A stretch of 64,000 nucleotides of DNA, taken from assembly GCA_031549885.1 (NCBI GenBank), contig JAVBPD010000046.1, positions 1 to 64,000 of the forward strand. The letters run 5' to 3'. The translations under genes were made by a program, and so were the position numbers. The stretch comes from WQUF01 sp031549885 (GTDB lineage Bacteria; Bacillota; Clostridia; Clostridiales; Clostridiaceae). Below, one piece after another: positions 9,231 to 17,860 of the stretch. The first letter of the stretch is position 1. Each line of letters opens with the position of its first letter. Under the pieces are notes generated by a model, which searched no databases, was not told the origin of the DNA, and saw nothing but the letters and a program-made list of their open reading frames with translations.

Positions 9231-10490
9231 CTAAATATTCTCTGGATTTGTAATTTTTCCAGTCAATGCTGATGCTGCTGCCACTGCTGGACTTGCTAAA
9301 TAAACCTCTGATTCTGTGTGTCCCATTCTTCCTACAAAGTTTCTATTTGTAGTTGAAATAGCCCTTTCACCTTTTGCCAAAACCCCCATATGACCTCCTA
9401 AACATGGTCCACATGTTGGAGTTGAGAAAACCGCTCCAGCTTCAACTATATCCTTTATAAGCCCTTCTTCTAAAGCCTTTAAATATATCTTTTGAGTGCC
9501 TGGAAATACTATTACCCTAACTCTTTTATTTACCCTTTTTCCTCTTAAAATATCTGCTGCTATCCTTAAATCTTCTATTCTTCCATTGGTACAAGAACCG
9601 ATAACAACTTGATCGATCTCTATGCCTTCTGCTTCATCAATGGTCTTTGTGTTATCTGGAAGGTGAGGAAATGCAACAGTTGACCTTAAAGAGCTTAAAT
9701 CTATTTCATATACCTTTTCGTATTCAGCATCTTCATCTGCTTCAAATATTTCATATTCTCTATTTGAATGCGCTTTAACATACTCTATAGTCTTTTCATC
9801 TACTTTAAATATTCCATTTTTTCCGCCTGCCTCTATTGCCATATTAGCCATGGTAAATCTTCCATCCATAGAAATATGACAAAGGCCATCTCCTGTAAAT
9901 TCCATAGATTTATAAAGCGCCCCATCTACTCCTATGAGCCCTATTATGTGAAGGATTATATCCTTTCCGCTGACCCATTTATTTGGTTTTCCCTTTAAAA
10001 CAAATTTTAAAGCTTCAGGAACTTTAAACCAGCATTTGCCTGTAGCCATTCCAGCTGCCATATCTGTTGATCCTACGCCTGTTGAAAAAGCACCAAGTGC
10101 CCCATATGTGCATGTGTGCGAATCTGCTCCTATGATTAATTCTCCAGGAAGTGCTAAACCTTTTTCAGGTATTAAAACATGCTCTATGCCCATTTCCCCT
10201 ACTTCAAAATAATTTGTTATTTCTTTATCTTTTGCAAACTCTCTAACCAATTTGCACTGTTCTGCTGCCTTTATATCTTTATTTGGAGTAAAATGATCAG
10301 GTACAATTGCAATTTTATCTTTATGAAATACATCCTTAATCCCTAACTTTTCAAATTCACTTATGGCAACTGGTGATGTTATATCATTGCCAAGAACTAA
10401 ATCTAAATTTGCTTCAATCAATTGACCTGCCTTTACACTATTAAGTCCAGCATGTTTAGCCAAAATCTTTTGTGACATCGTCATTCCCAT
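9231..10490 (-). CDS. leuC: 3-isopropylmalate dehydratase, large subunit
   Basis: This is the aconitase-family [4Fe-4S] subunit. The 419 residues match the HACN-like LeuC type that pairs with a short LeuD. Cluster ligands are in GADSHTCTYGALGAF, VIGSCTNGRIEDL and TCGPCLGGHMGVL. A strong AGGAGG site fits the ATG at 10490; ATGs at codons 3 and 5 are less well placed. It serves both the leucine and the citramalate-isoleucine routes. Confidence 0.96.
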   Translation of the reverse strand: MGMTMSQKILAKHAGLNSVKAGQLIEANLDLVLGNDITSPVAISEFEKLGIKDVFHKDKIAIVPDHFTPNKDIKAAEQCKLVREFAKDKEITNYFEVGEMGIEHVLIPEKGLALPGELIIGADSHTCTYGALGAFSTGVGSTDMAAGMATGKCWFKVPEALKFVLKGKPNKWVSGKDIILHIIGLIGVDGALYKSMEFTGDGLCHISMDGRFTMANMAIEAGGKNGIFKVDEKTIEYVKAHSNREYEIFEADEDAEYEKVYEIDLSSLRSTVAFPHLPDNTKTIDEAEGIEIDQVVIGSCTNGRIEDLRIAADILRGKRVNKRVRVIVFPGTQKIYLKALEEGLIKDIVEAGAVFSTPTCGPCLGGHMGVLAKGERAISTTNRNFVGRMGHTESEVYLASPAVAAASALTGKITNPENI

Positions 10491-10501
10491 TTTAATTCCT
10501 C

Positions 10502-12091
10502 CTAAAAATATGCTTTTATCTTATCTTCAATATCTGCTATAAGCTTATATTCAATGGAATCAACTAATGCAATCCAGCTTGCTTCTATTATGTCTCGTGA
10601 AACTCCAACTGTAGTCCAATACTCTTTTCCATCTGTAGATTCTATTAAAACTCTAACCTTTGCTTCTGCAGCATTTTCAGTATCTAAAACCCTAACTTTA
10701 TAATCAATTAACCTTAGCTTTTTAAGCTCAGGATAAAATACTTCAAGGGCTTTTCTAAGGGCTTTATCTAAAGCATCCACTGGCCCTTCTCCTTCTGATG
10801 CTGTTATTTCTGTTTTCTCATCAACGCTTATGTTTATTAAAGCTGTAGAGCTAAATTTTCCTTCCACAATAGGTTGATCTTCAATTATCTTAAAATGCTT
10901 TAATTTGAAAAATGGTTTGTATTTTCCAATTATCTTTCTTATAACAAGTTTTACAGTTCCATCAGCACCTTCAAATTGATATCCTTCATATTCAAGCTGT
11001 TTTAACCTATCTAGTACCTTTTGAACCTCTTTGTTGTCCTTTGTTATATTAGGAAATACCTTTTGAATTTCTTTTAAAATGCTGCTTTTTCCGCTTACCT
11101 CTGAGACTAAAAATCTCCTCGTATTGCCAATTTTACATGGATCTACATGTTCAAATGAATTTGATGATTTTCTCACTCCATCAATATGCATGCCAGCTTT
11201 ATGAGCAAATGATGAATTTCCCACATATGGCATATCCTCTGATAAGGTAATATTTGATATTTCTGCTATGAGCCTTGATATTTCTGTTAAATTAAGCATA
11301 TCCTCTTCTTTTAAAACATTGTAATCAAGTTTTAATTGAAGATTGGCAATTATTGTGCTTAAATTTGCATTGCCACATCTCTCTCCAAAGCCAATTAATG
11401 TACCTTGAATATGTTGTATGCCTGCTTTTGTAGCCATAATAGAATTTGCCACAGCCATACCAGTATCATTATGGCAATGAATTCCTACCTTATCTTTAAA
11501 TAAACTTACCACTTCTTTTGAAATCTCATATATTTCAAAAGGAAAGCATCCACCATTTGTATCGCATAAAACTATACAGTCAGCATGAGCTTCATTAGCA
11601 GCCTTTAAAACGCTTAATGCATATTCCTTATTTGCTTTATATCCGTCGAAAAAGTGCTCTGCATCAAATATAACTTCTTTGTTGTTTTCCTTTAAAAAAA
11701 TTATGGTATCTTTAACCATATTTAAATTTTCTAAAAGCTCTGTTTTAAGTATATTTGTAACATGAAAATCCCAAGCCTTGCCAAATATCACTACCACATC
11801 TGTATCTGCTTCTAATAAGCTTTTTATATTTTGATCATCTTTAGTATCAACATTAGGCCTTCTAGTGCTTCCAAATGCAGCAAGCTTTGACCTTTTTATT
11901 TCATGCTCCTTAATCTTCTTAAAAAAATCCATATCCTTTGGGTTTGACCCAGGGTTTCCAGCTTCTATATATTCAACTCCTAATTTATCTAAAGCTTTTA
12001 CAATTTTAATTTTATCTTCCACTGAAAATGAAATCCCCTGAGCCTGTGCTCCATCCCTTAAGGTAGAATCTAATATATTAACCTTATTCAA
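10502..12091 (-). CDS. cimA: (R)-citramalate synthase
   Basis: It condenses pyruvate with acetyl-CoA to give citramalate, which becomes 2-ketobutyrate through LeuCD and LeuB, a threonine-independent way into isoleucine. The 529 residues have the DSTLRDGAQAQGISFS barrel motif, HCHNDTGMAVANS, and a C-terminal LeuA-type allosteric domain (about 400-529), as in TIGR00977-type CimA. It starts with TTG at 12091 after GGAGGGGGA. No threonine deaminase gene is in the operon, and the Ile-type T-box upstream fits a committed isoleucine enzyme near the front. I prefer CimA to a second LeuA because the operon already has one and the motifs differ. Confidence 0.92.
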   Translation of the reverse strand: MNKVNILDSTLRDGAQAQGISFSVEDKIKIVKALDKLGVEYIEAGNPGSNPKDMDFFKKIKEHEIKRSKLAAFGSTRRPNVDTKDDQNIKSLLEADTDVVVIFGKAWDFHVTNILKTELLENLNMVKDTIIFLKENNKEVIFDAEHFFDGYKANKEYALSVLKAANEAHADCIVLCDTNGGCFPFEIYEISKEVVSLFKDKVGIHCHNDTGMAVANSIMATKAGIQHIQGTLIGFGERCGNANLSTIIANLQLKLDYNVLKEEDMLNLTEISRLIAEISNITLSEDMPYVGNSSFAHKAGMHIDGVRKSSNSFEHVDPCKIGNTRRFLVSEVSGKSSILKEIQKVFPNITKDNKEVQKVLDRLKQLEYEGYQFEGADGTVKLVIRKIIGKYKPFFKLKHFKIIEDQPIVEGKFSSTALINISVDEKTEITASEGEGPVDALDKALRKALEVFYPELKKLRLIDYKVRVLDTENAAEAKVRVLIESTDGKEYWTTVGVSRDIIEASWIALVDSIEYKLIADIEDKIKAYF

Positions 12092-12103
12092 TAAATCCCC
12101 CTC

Positions 12104-12628
12104 CTATAAAAGTACCTGTTCCAAATCCCTATCGTGTATATAAATGTTTTTACTTCCCCTTTCAAGGGCACTAATCCCTGTTCTAACCATTTCTTTTATT
12201 CCAAATTCTTTCATCATATCAATTAGCGCAGTTACTTTACTTTCATCTCCTGTTAATTCAATGGTCATTGTATCTTTAGAAATATCCACTACTCTGCACC
12301 TAAATACATCAACTATACCATTAATTAAAGATCTTTTATCAGGATCAGCATGCACTTTAACTAAAACTAATTCTCTAAATACGGACTTTTCTGGGTCAAG
12401 TTCAGTTATTTTTTTTACGTCGTGAAGTTTCTCCAATTGTTTAATGACTTGCCTTGTAATGTCATCATCCCCAACTAAAGTTATAGTTATCCTTGAAAGC
12501 TTTTCGTCTTCAGTTTTTCCAACTGACAAGCTTTCAATATTGTAACCTCTTCTTGAAAATAATCCTGAAACTCTAGTTAGAACTCCAGAATAGTTTTTAA
12601 CTAAAATTGAAATAATATGTTTACTCAT
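12104..12628 (-). CDS. ilvN: Acetolactate synthase, small (regulatory) subunit
   Basis: It binds valine-type effectors and activates IlvB. The 174 residues comprise an N-terminal ACT domain (HIISILVKNYSGVLTRVSGLFSRRGYNIESL, given here by its ends at about residues 4-34) and a second ACT-like domain (about 80-160) with the FRELVLVKV start typical of the family. It is the first gene of the operon, about 125 bp after the T-box terminator. The ribosome site is GGAGG. In some Firmicutes it is called ilvH. Confidence 0.94.
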   Translation of the reverse strand: MSKHIISILVKNYSGVLTRVSGLFSRRGYNIESLSVGKTEDEKLSRITITLVGDDDITRQVIKQLEKLHDVKKITELDPEKSVFRELVLVKVHADPDKRSLINGIVDVFRCRVVDISKDTMTIELTGDESKVTALIDMMKEFGIKEMVRTGISALERGSKNIYIHDRDLEQVLL

Positions 12629-12750
12629 ATAGATGCCTCCATATAGTTTTTGAAATTATGATTTTTATAAGATATTTGATAATTTTGGATTTTAAGATTA
12701 GAACCTGATTTTAAGTTAAAATTGACTTAAAGATTTAAATTTTTGTATAT

Positions 12751-12791
12751 AAAAATTCCATCCTTAATGACATAACTCATAAGAATGGAAT
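12751..12791 (-). terminator. T-box attenuator terminator
   Basis: On the minus strand ATTCCATTCTTA pairs with TAAGGATGGAAT (12 bp, one U-G pair) around a 13-base loop, then a run of T. It is the regulated terminator of the T-box. Confidence 0.88.
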
Positions 12792-12981
12792 GAATTTCCT
12801 CTTTAAATACATCACCAGGTTCCAACAAACCTTTGCCAATAACGGTGCTTACCGGAAGTCGCCTACTAAAATTTCGGGACTCTGTTCGTGGAGTGATACT
12901 TATCTAATAAAAGTACTGATTTGCAGCAACCATCAGCTCTCTGAAACTTATATGACTTAGATAACAGTCTCCGTCAACACA
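12751..12981 (-). promoter_or_regulatory. T-box leader, isoleucine specifier
   Basis: On the minus strand, Stem I has a perfect TTATCTAA/TTAGATAA helix, an AGAGAG bulge followed by CTGAT-GGTTGCTGCAA-ATCAG (the GNTG distal loop), and a base helix GGAG/CTCC. The bulge opposite holds GTATCA, which puts AUC (12897-12895) plus the usual A in the specifier position, so it should read tRNA-Ile. The antiterminator bulge UGGAACC lies at 12824-12818. GG(U)GAUG after the bulge can pair with CAUUCC, the 5' arm of the terminator, which gives the expected either/or switch. Uncharged tRNA-Ile should let transcription enter ilvN. Confidence 0.9.
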
Positions 12982-13010
12982 TTTAAAATTAATAATCTGT
13001 ATTGGGTATT

Positions 13011-13039
13011 ATGGTACTATAAAAGAAAACACTTGTCAA
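13011..13039 (-). promoter_or_regulatory. Promoter of the ilv-leu operon
   Basis: On the minus strand TTGACA (13039-13034), a 17-base spacer and TACCAT (13016-13011) lie about 30 bp before Stem I of the T-box. Confidence 0.75.
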
Positions 13040-13070
13040 CAGCCTAATCCCTAGTTTTTTTAATTTTATT

Positions 13071-13097
13071 AAATAAAAACGTATACAATTTTTATTT
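13071..13097 (-). terminator. Possible 3' hairpin of the methionine operon
   Basis: AAATAAAAA and TTTTTATTT flank a 9-base spacer 14 bp after the metH stop. It is A/T only, so the call is weak. It sits between metH and the ilv promoter, where a terminator would be expected. Confidence 0.35.
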
Positions 13098-13110
13098 CCA
13101 TAAAAATTTA

Positions 13111-15492
13111 TTATAAATTTTCATTGAAAACTTTTGAAGCAATTTTAACTCCATCTAAAGCATCTTTAGCATAAAAATCAGCATTTATCATTTTAGCATA
13201 ATTTTCGTTTAAAACTGCCCCTCCAACCATGATCTTGCAGTTTAATTTTTTCTTTACCTCTTTAATTGTTTCTTCCATATTTAAAACAGTTGTAGTCATT
13301 AAAGCGCTAAGGCCTATTAATTTAATATCCTCTTTACATGCTCTCTCAACTATTGTTTCAATTGGCACATCTTTACCTAAATCAATTATTTCATAGCCAT
13401 AATTTTCCAGTATAACCTTTACAATATTTTTCCCTATATCGTGAATGTCTCCTTTAACAGTTGCAAGTATGATTTTTTTAGAATTTTTCTCAATGTTATC
13501 TTTTTTAATAACATCCTTTAAAATATCAAAACAACCCTTTATTGCTTCCGCACTTAATATAAGTTCAGGCAAAAACAGCTCTTTTTTCTCAAATTTTTCT
13601 CCAACAATGTTAAGAACAGGTATGATATTTTGGTTTATAATATCAAGCGGTAAAATGCCCTCATTTAACATTTCTTTGGTCTTTTCAATGGCTTCACTTC
13701 GAAGGCCTGCAATTAACAATTCCTTAAGATTTTTTTTATCTTTAAATTTAACATCTGCTGCATTATTATCATAATTTTTAAATTTCTTTATATAATCTAC
13801 GCTTCCAACATCTTCATTTGCAAGCACTCTGTAAGCCATAAATTCATTCATAGATTCTACGTCAAGAGGGTTTATCATAGGCACATCAAGGCCTGCAAAT
13901 AATGCCATTGAAAGAAAAGTTCTATCTAAAATTTTTCTTTGCGGAAGCCCAAATGACACATTGCTAATTCCAAGCACAGTGCAAACTCCTAAAGCTTTAA
14001 CCATTTTTAAAGCCTTAATGGATTCTACTATTTCAGCTTGATTGGAGGATGCTGTTAAACAAAGAGTATCTATTAAAATATCCTTTTTATCAATTCCATA
14101 ATCTTTAGCACGATCTATTATTTTTTCTGCAATTTTAAACCTTTCTTCTGCTGTTTTTGGAATTCCATTTTCATCTAATGTAAGGCCTAAAACTGCTGCT
14201 CCATATTTTTTAACAAGAGGAAATACTTCCTTCATAGATTCCGCTTTTCCAGATACAGAATTTACTATAGGCTTTCCATTATATACTCTTAAAGCAGCCT
14301 CTAAGACATCTTTTCTAACGGTATCTATTTGAAGCGGTAAGTTTATAAATCCTTGAATTTCCTTTATAGCTTTAACCATCATTTCCTTTTCATTTATTTC
14401 AGGAAGTCCTACATTTACATCTAAAATATTGGCACCTGCATCTTTTTGAAGAAACGCTTCTTTTAATATATAATCAATATCATGATTTTTTAATGCTTCT
14501 TTAAATTTATCCTTTCCTGTTGGGTTTATCCTCTCACCTATTATCTTTTTATCTTTTCCTAAAACCACTGTTTGATTAAAGCTTGTTACAGCTGTGATGG
14601 ATTTTTTTACAATTTGGCCTGGTTTTTCTTCTCTGCATTTATCAAAAACAGCTTTAATATGCTCTGGTGTAGTTCCGCAACATCCACCGCATACGGATAC
14701 GCCTTGTTTTACCATGTTAAGAATATACTTTGAAAATTCTTCCTCATTTATATCATATACAGAATTTCCATCTACAATTTTTGGCAGGCCAGCATTAGGT
14801 TGAGCTATTACAGGTATAGATGAATATTTTAAAATCTCTTTTATTAAAGGTTCCATTTCCTTAGGTCCAAGAGAGCAATTAATCCCTAAGGCGTCAACGC
14901 CAAAAGCTTCAAGTGTAGTGACAACAGTCAATATGTCCGCACCTAAAAGGCTTTTATTGTCTTCACCAAATGTAAATGTGCAAAATATTGGTTTGTCAGA
15001 ATGCTCTTTACATGCAAGTATTGCAGCTTTTGCTTCATAAAGGTCTGAAATTGTTTCAATTAAGAAAAGATCCACACCATATTTATTTGCAGAAATTACT
15101 TGCTCTTTATATAAATCATAGGCTTCTTCAAATGATAAAAGCCCTAATGGTTCTAGCAATTTTCCAAGTGGTCCTAGATCAAATGCAATATATTTATTCT
15201 CATCTTTACTTTCCAAAATGGCATCTTTTGCACACTTTATAGCAGATCTTGCCACATCATCTACAGAGCATTTTGTATTTTTTAATTTTAAATTATTTGC
15301 TCCAAATGTGTTTGTGGTAATAATATCGCTTCCAGCCTTTAAATACTGAAGATGTATATTTTTTACTATTTCACTTTTTTCAATATTATATATTTCAGGA
15401 AGCTCCCCACCGATAAGCCCATTTTTTAAAAGCATAGTACCCATGGCGCCATCAAAAATTAAAATCTTTTTTGACAAATCCTCTTTAATCAA
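13111..15492 (-). CDS. metH: Cobalamin-dependent methionine synthase lacking the activation domain
   Basis: It transfers the methyl group of methyltetrahydrofolate through cobalamin to homocysteine. The 793 residues hold three of the four classical modules: homocysteine/zinc barrel (1 to about 290, Cys in GINCSLGP and VCGGCCGTTPEH), pterin barrel (about 310-570, GERINPTGKDKF), and B12 cap plus Rossmann domain (about 580-793, axial His in GDIHDIGKNIV). The C-terminal reactivation domain is absent; a separate gene at 16279-16923 in the same operon supplies it. It starts with TTG after GAGGTGG and is the last gene of the SAM-I-controlled operon. Confidence 0.94.
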   Translation of the reverse strand: MIKEDLSKKILIFDGAMGTMLLKNGLIGGELPEIYNIEKSEIVKNIHLQYLKAGSDIITTNTFGANNLKLKNTKCSVDDVARSAIKCAKDAILESKDENKYIAFDLGPLGKLLEPLGLLSFEEAYDLYKEQVISANKYGVDLFLIETISDLYEAKAAILACKEHSDKPIFCTFTFGEDNKSLLGADILTVVTTLEAFGVDALGINCSLGPKEMEPLIKEILKYSSIPVIAQPNAGLPKIVDGNSVYDINEEEFSKYILNMVKQGVSVCGGCCGTTPEHIKAVFDKCREEKPGQIVKKSITAVTSFNQTVVLGKDKKIIGERINPTGKDKFKEALKNHDIDYILKEAFLQKDAGANILDVNVGLPEINEKEMMVKAIKEIQGFINLPLQIDTVRKDVLEAALRVYNGKPIVNSVSGKAESMKEVFPLVKKYGAAVLGLTLDENGIPKTAEERFKIAEKIIDRAKDYGIDKKDILIDTLCLTASSNQAEIVESIKALKMVKALGVCTVLGISNVSFGLPQRKILDRTFLSMALFAGLDVPMINPLDVESMNEFMAYRVLANEDVGSVDYIKKFKNYDNNAADVKFKDKKNLKELLIAGLRSEAIEKTKEMLNEGILPLDIINQNIIPVLNIVGEKFEKKELFLPELILSAEAIKGCFDILKDVIKKDNIEKNSKKIILATVKGDIHDIGKNIVKVILENYGYEIIDLGKDVPIETIVERACKEDIKLIGLSALMTTTVLNMEETIKEVKKKLNCKIMVGGAVLNENYAKMINADFYAKDALDGVKIASKVFNENL

Positions 15493-15512
15493 CTAATTCC
15501 ACCTCTTTCTCT

Positions 15513-16241
15513 TCAAAAAGTAAAATAGTTTACTGCATTACATATACTTTCATTTTTCAATATATTGTTTATAATGCTTGTTATACCTTCAATATTATTA
15601 TTTATAAAAAAATGATTGCCATTAAAAGTATGGATTCTTAAATCCTTATTGGCATAATTTTCCCATTCTATCATTTCATGAAAAGTAATAAAATCCTCAT
15701 CACCTGTAAATAGCGTTATATTGCAATTAATTTTATCTTCTCTTTTTATATAATTATAATTTTCTATAATTTTAAAATCATTCCGAATTATTGGAAGAAA
15801 ACCTTCAAGTAATTCACCATTTTCTATTGCTTCATCATTTATTCCACCATACTCAATAATTTTTTTTAAGAACTCATCATCAGATAAAGTATGAATTTTT
15901 TCTCTATCATTTGCAATATTAGGTGCCTTATGCCCTGAAATGAAAATATGCTTAGGTACTTTTCTATTTTTATCCATAATTTTATAATATAATTCATAAG
16001 CTAATAATCCACCCATGTTATGACCATATATTGCATAATCATCGTCGCTAATCTTTGAATCTATAAACTCAAATATATCATCAACTGCATCTTCTAAACT
16101 CTCATAGAAAGCTTCATTAAACCTTTTTCCTCGTCCCTTTAAAGGAACAGGATATAATTTTATAAGTGGATGCAAATATTTCTCCCACTTAAAATACATT
16201 TCTTCTGACCCACCTGCATATGGTAAACAAAATAACATCAT
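15513..16241 (-). CDS. Type II thioesterase-like alpha/beta hydrolase with nucleophile replaced
   Basis: The 242 residues resemble GrsT/SrfAD-type external thioesterases: MLFCLPYAGGS at the N-terminus, PVPLKGRGKRF, and late GDEDFITF (acidic residue) and NGNHFFIN (catalytic His). The elbow is YGHNMGGLLAYEL, so the expected Ser of GHSMG is Asn (AAC, about residue 97). Normal enzymes of this family clear mis-primed acyl groups from NRPS/PKS carriers, but no NRPS or PKS is in view. It sits in a methionine operon between the MetH activation protein and metH. It may be non-hydrolytic or have another chemistry; the function is unknown. The start is the first of two ATGs after CGGAGATG. Confidence 0.8.
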   Translation of the reverse strand: MMLFCLPYAGGSEEMYFKWEKYLHPLIKLYPVPLKGRGKRFNEAFYESLEDAVDDIFEFIDSKISDDDYAIYGHNMGGLLAYELYYKIMDKNRKVPKHIFISGHKAPNIANDREKIHTLSDDEFLKKIIEYGGINDEAIENGELLEGFLPIIRNDFKIIENYNYIKREDKINCNITLFTGDEDFITFHEMIEWENYANKDLRIHTFNGNHFFINNNIEGITSIINNILKNESICNAVNYFTF

Positions 16242-16278
16242 TAATAATCATCTCCGCATTACGATTTAGTTTCCGTGG

Positions 16279-16923
16279 TCACGCTTTAAACTCACAGCTT
16301 TCACTTCTTTTACATACCTTACATTTATCACTTATTTCGCAGGTCTCATGGCAAAGCCCTATAATGGCAGTTACAGACTTTCTAGGAATCATCATATAAG
16401 AATCAGTTAAGGTTATACCTATTTTAAAAGCATTTGAAAGAAAAATTATATCTCTTTGAGTCTCTATATTTAAATCTCCATAGCCAGGTGAAAATCTGCT
16501 TGTAATATTGTATCCTCTATCTTTAGCTTCTTTTCTTATTGATTCTTGTGCATAATCGCACACTCTTTCAATATAAGCAGTAGCTACAGCATCCATTATT
16601 AAGCTTTTGGTTAAATTTATTTTTTCATTTATTTTAATATTTCTATCAACTTCCGCTCCAAGAGTTGCTGCCATTATTGCAATTGAATTGGAATTTCTTA
16701 AATGATGCATTAAATTTAAGCTTTTAATGTTTATTTTTGTGTTTAAAATGCTTATTTGTTCAGCTTTTTTAATATCATAGAAGCTATATATATATTTTGG
16801 TGAAGATATTTTTTTAATTTCTTCTATGACATTTAATATTAAGGCTTTTATCTCATAGTTTTCCATTTCTGATGATTTTAAATACCTTAGCACTTCTTTA
16901 TAATTTATATCTAAATTATCCAT
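16279..16923 (-). CDS. Free-standing MetH activation-domain protein
   Basis: It resembles the C-terminal reactivation domain of MetH, which supports reductive methylation of oxidised cob(II)alamin with SAM. Of 214 residues, the signature part is RFSPGYGDLNIETQ (about 145) and MMIPRKSVTAIIGLC (about 180). A Cys-rich tail follows (C-x3-C-x5-C-x2-C-x5-C), possibly a metal site, seen in Clostridial stand-alone versions. It overlaps the metA stop by 8 bases and completes the short MetH encoded two genes later. Confidence 0.87.
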   Translation of the reverse strand: MDNLDINYKEVLRYLKSSEMENYEIKALILNVIEEIKKISSPKYIYSFYDIKKAEQISILNTKINIKSLNLMHHLRNSNSIAIMAATLGAEVDRNIKINEKINLTKSLIMDAVATAYIERVCDYAQESIRKEAKDRGYNITSRFSPGYGDLNIETQRDIIFLSNAFKIGITLTDSYMMIPRKSVTAIIGLCHETCEISDKCKVCKRSESCEFKA

Positions 16924-17845
16924 TTTTAGCTCCTAAAGTGCAAAGATCATATGGAGTTTCTTGATAAACATAGTAGTTTAACCAGTTTTGGTATAAAAGA
17001 TTTGCATGGCTTCTCCATATTACAACTGGATCATTTTCTGGATTGTCATCTTTAAAATAATTTTTAGGAACTTCTATATCAAGGCCTTTTTCTTTATCCC
17101 TTAAATATTCTTTTTTTAAGGTATCATCATCATATTCCCCATGGCCAATTACAAATATTTGCCTTCCATTTTCTGAGCATGCTAAATAAACACCTGCTTC
17201 AGGAGACTTTGCTAAAAGCTCAACTCCATTTGCAGAAATTACCTCTTCTTCTTTTATTTCTGTATGCCTTGAATGTGGCACATAAAATATATCGTCAAAA
17301 CCTCTCAATAGTTTTACATTATTTTTAACTCTTATATGGCTAAATACACCAAAAACTTTTTCATCTCGTTTGTGCTTTTTAATTCCATAATGATAATAAA
17401 GGCCTGCCATGGCGCCCCAACATATATAAAAAGTAGAAAATACATTGGATTTGCTCCAATCCATAATTTCCTTCATCTCATCCCAATAATCTATTTCTTC
17501 AAAATCCAAAGTTTCAACAGGGGCACCTGTTATTATAAGCCCGTCAAACTTCACATGTTTAACATCATTAAAGCTTTTATAAAAAGCCTTTAAATGTTCA
17601 ATTGAAGTGTTTTTGCTTATATGATTAGAAGGGCTTATTAAAGTTATATCTATTTGAAGTGAAGTATTCCCTAAAACCCTTAAAAGCTGAGTTTCTGTAT
17701 CTATTTTTGAAGGCATTAGATTGTATATTGCTATGCTAAGAGGCCTAATGTCTTGATGCATCGCTCTGTTTTGATCCATTATAAAAATATTCTCACCCTC
17801 TAAAATGCTAAATGCAGGAAGATCCTTGTGTATGTTTATTGGCAT
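16916..17845 (-). CDS. metA: Homoserine O-acetyltransferase (MetA family)
   Basis: It acylates homoserine at the start of methionine synthesis. The 309 residues are the usual length. The nucleophile Cys is in STFYICWGAMAGLYYHYG (about residue 142), and His lies in VPHSRHTEI and IGHGEYD. The acyl-donor position reads ITGAPVETLDFEE: Glu where succinyl-specific enzymes have Gly (TGAPLG). In this family Glu there goes with acetyl-CoA, which agrees with the O-acetylhomoserine-using MetY encoded just upstream. ATG after AAGGG. Confidence 0.93.
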   Translation of the reverse strand: MPINIHKDLPAFSILEGENIFIMDQNRAMHQDIRPLSIAIYNLMPSKIDTETQLLRVLGNTSLQIDITLISPSNHISKNTSIEHLKAFYKSFNDVKHVKFDGLIITGAPVETLDFEEIDYWDEMKEIMDWSKSNVFSTFYICWGAMAGLYYHYGIKKHKRDEKVFGVFSHIRVKNNVKLLRGFDDIFYVPHSRHTEIKEEEVISANGVELLAKSPEAGVYLACSENGRQIFVIGHGEYDDDTLKKEYLRDKEKGLDIEVPKNYFKDDNPENDPVVIWRSHANLLYQNWLNYYVYQETPYDLCTLGAKNG

Positions 17846-17860
17846 AATTTTATTTCCCTT

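Noticed and set aside
8738..9253. 171-codon plus-strand frame opposite leuD
   Set aside because: It mirrors leuD almost exactly, without a ribosome site; leuD has all family motifs.
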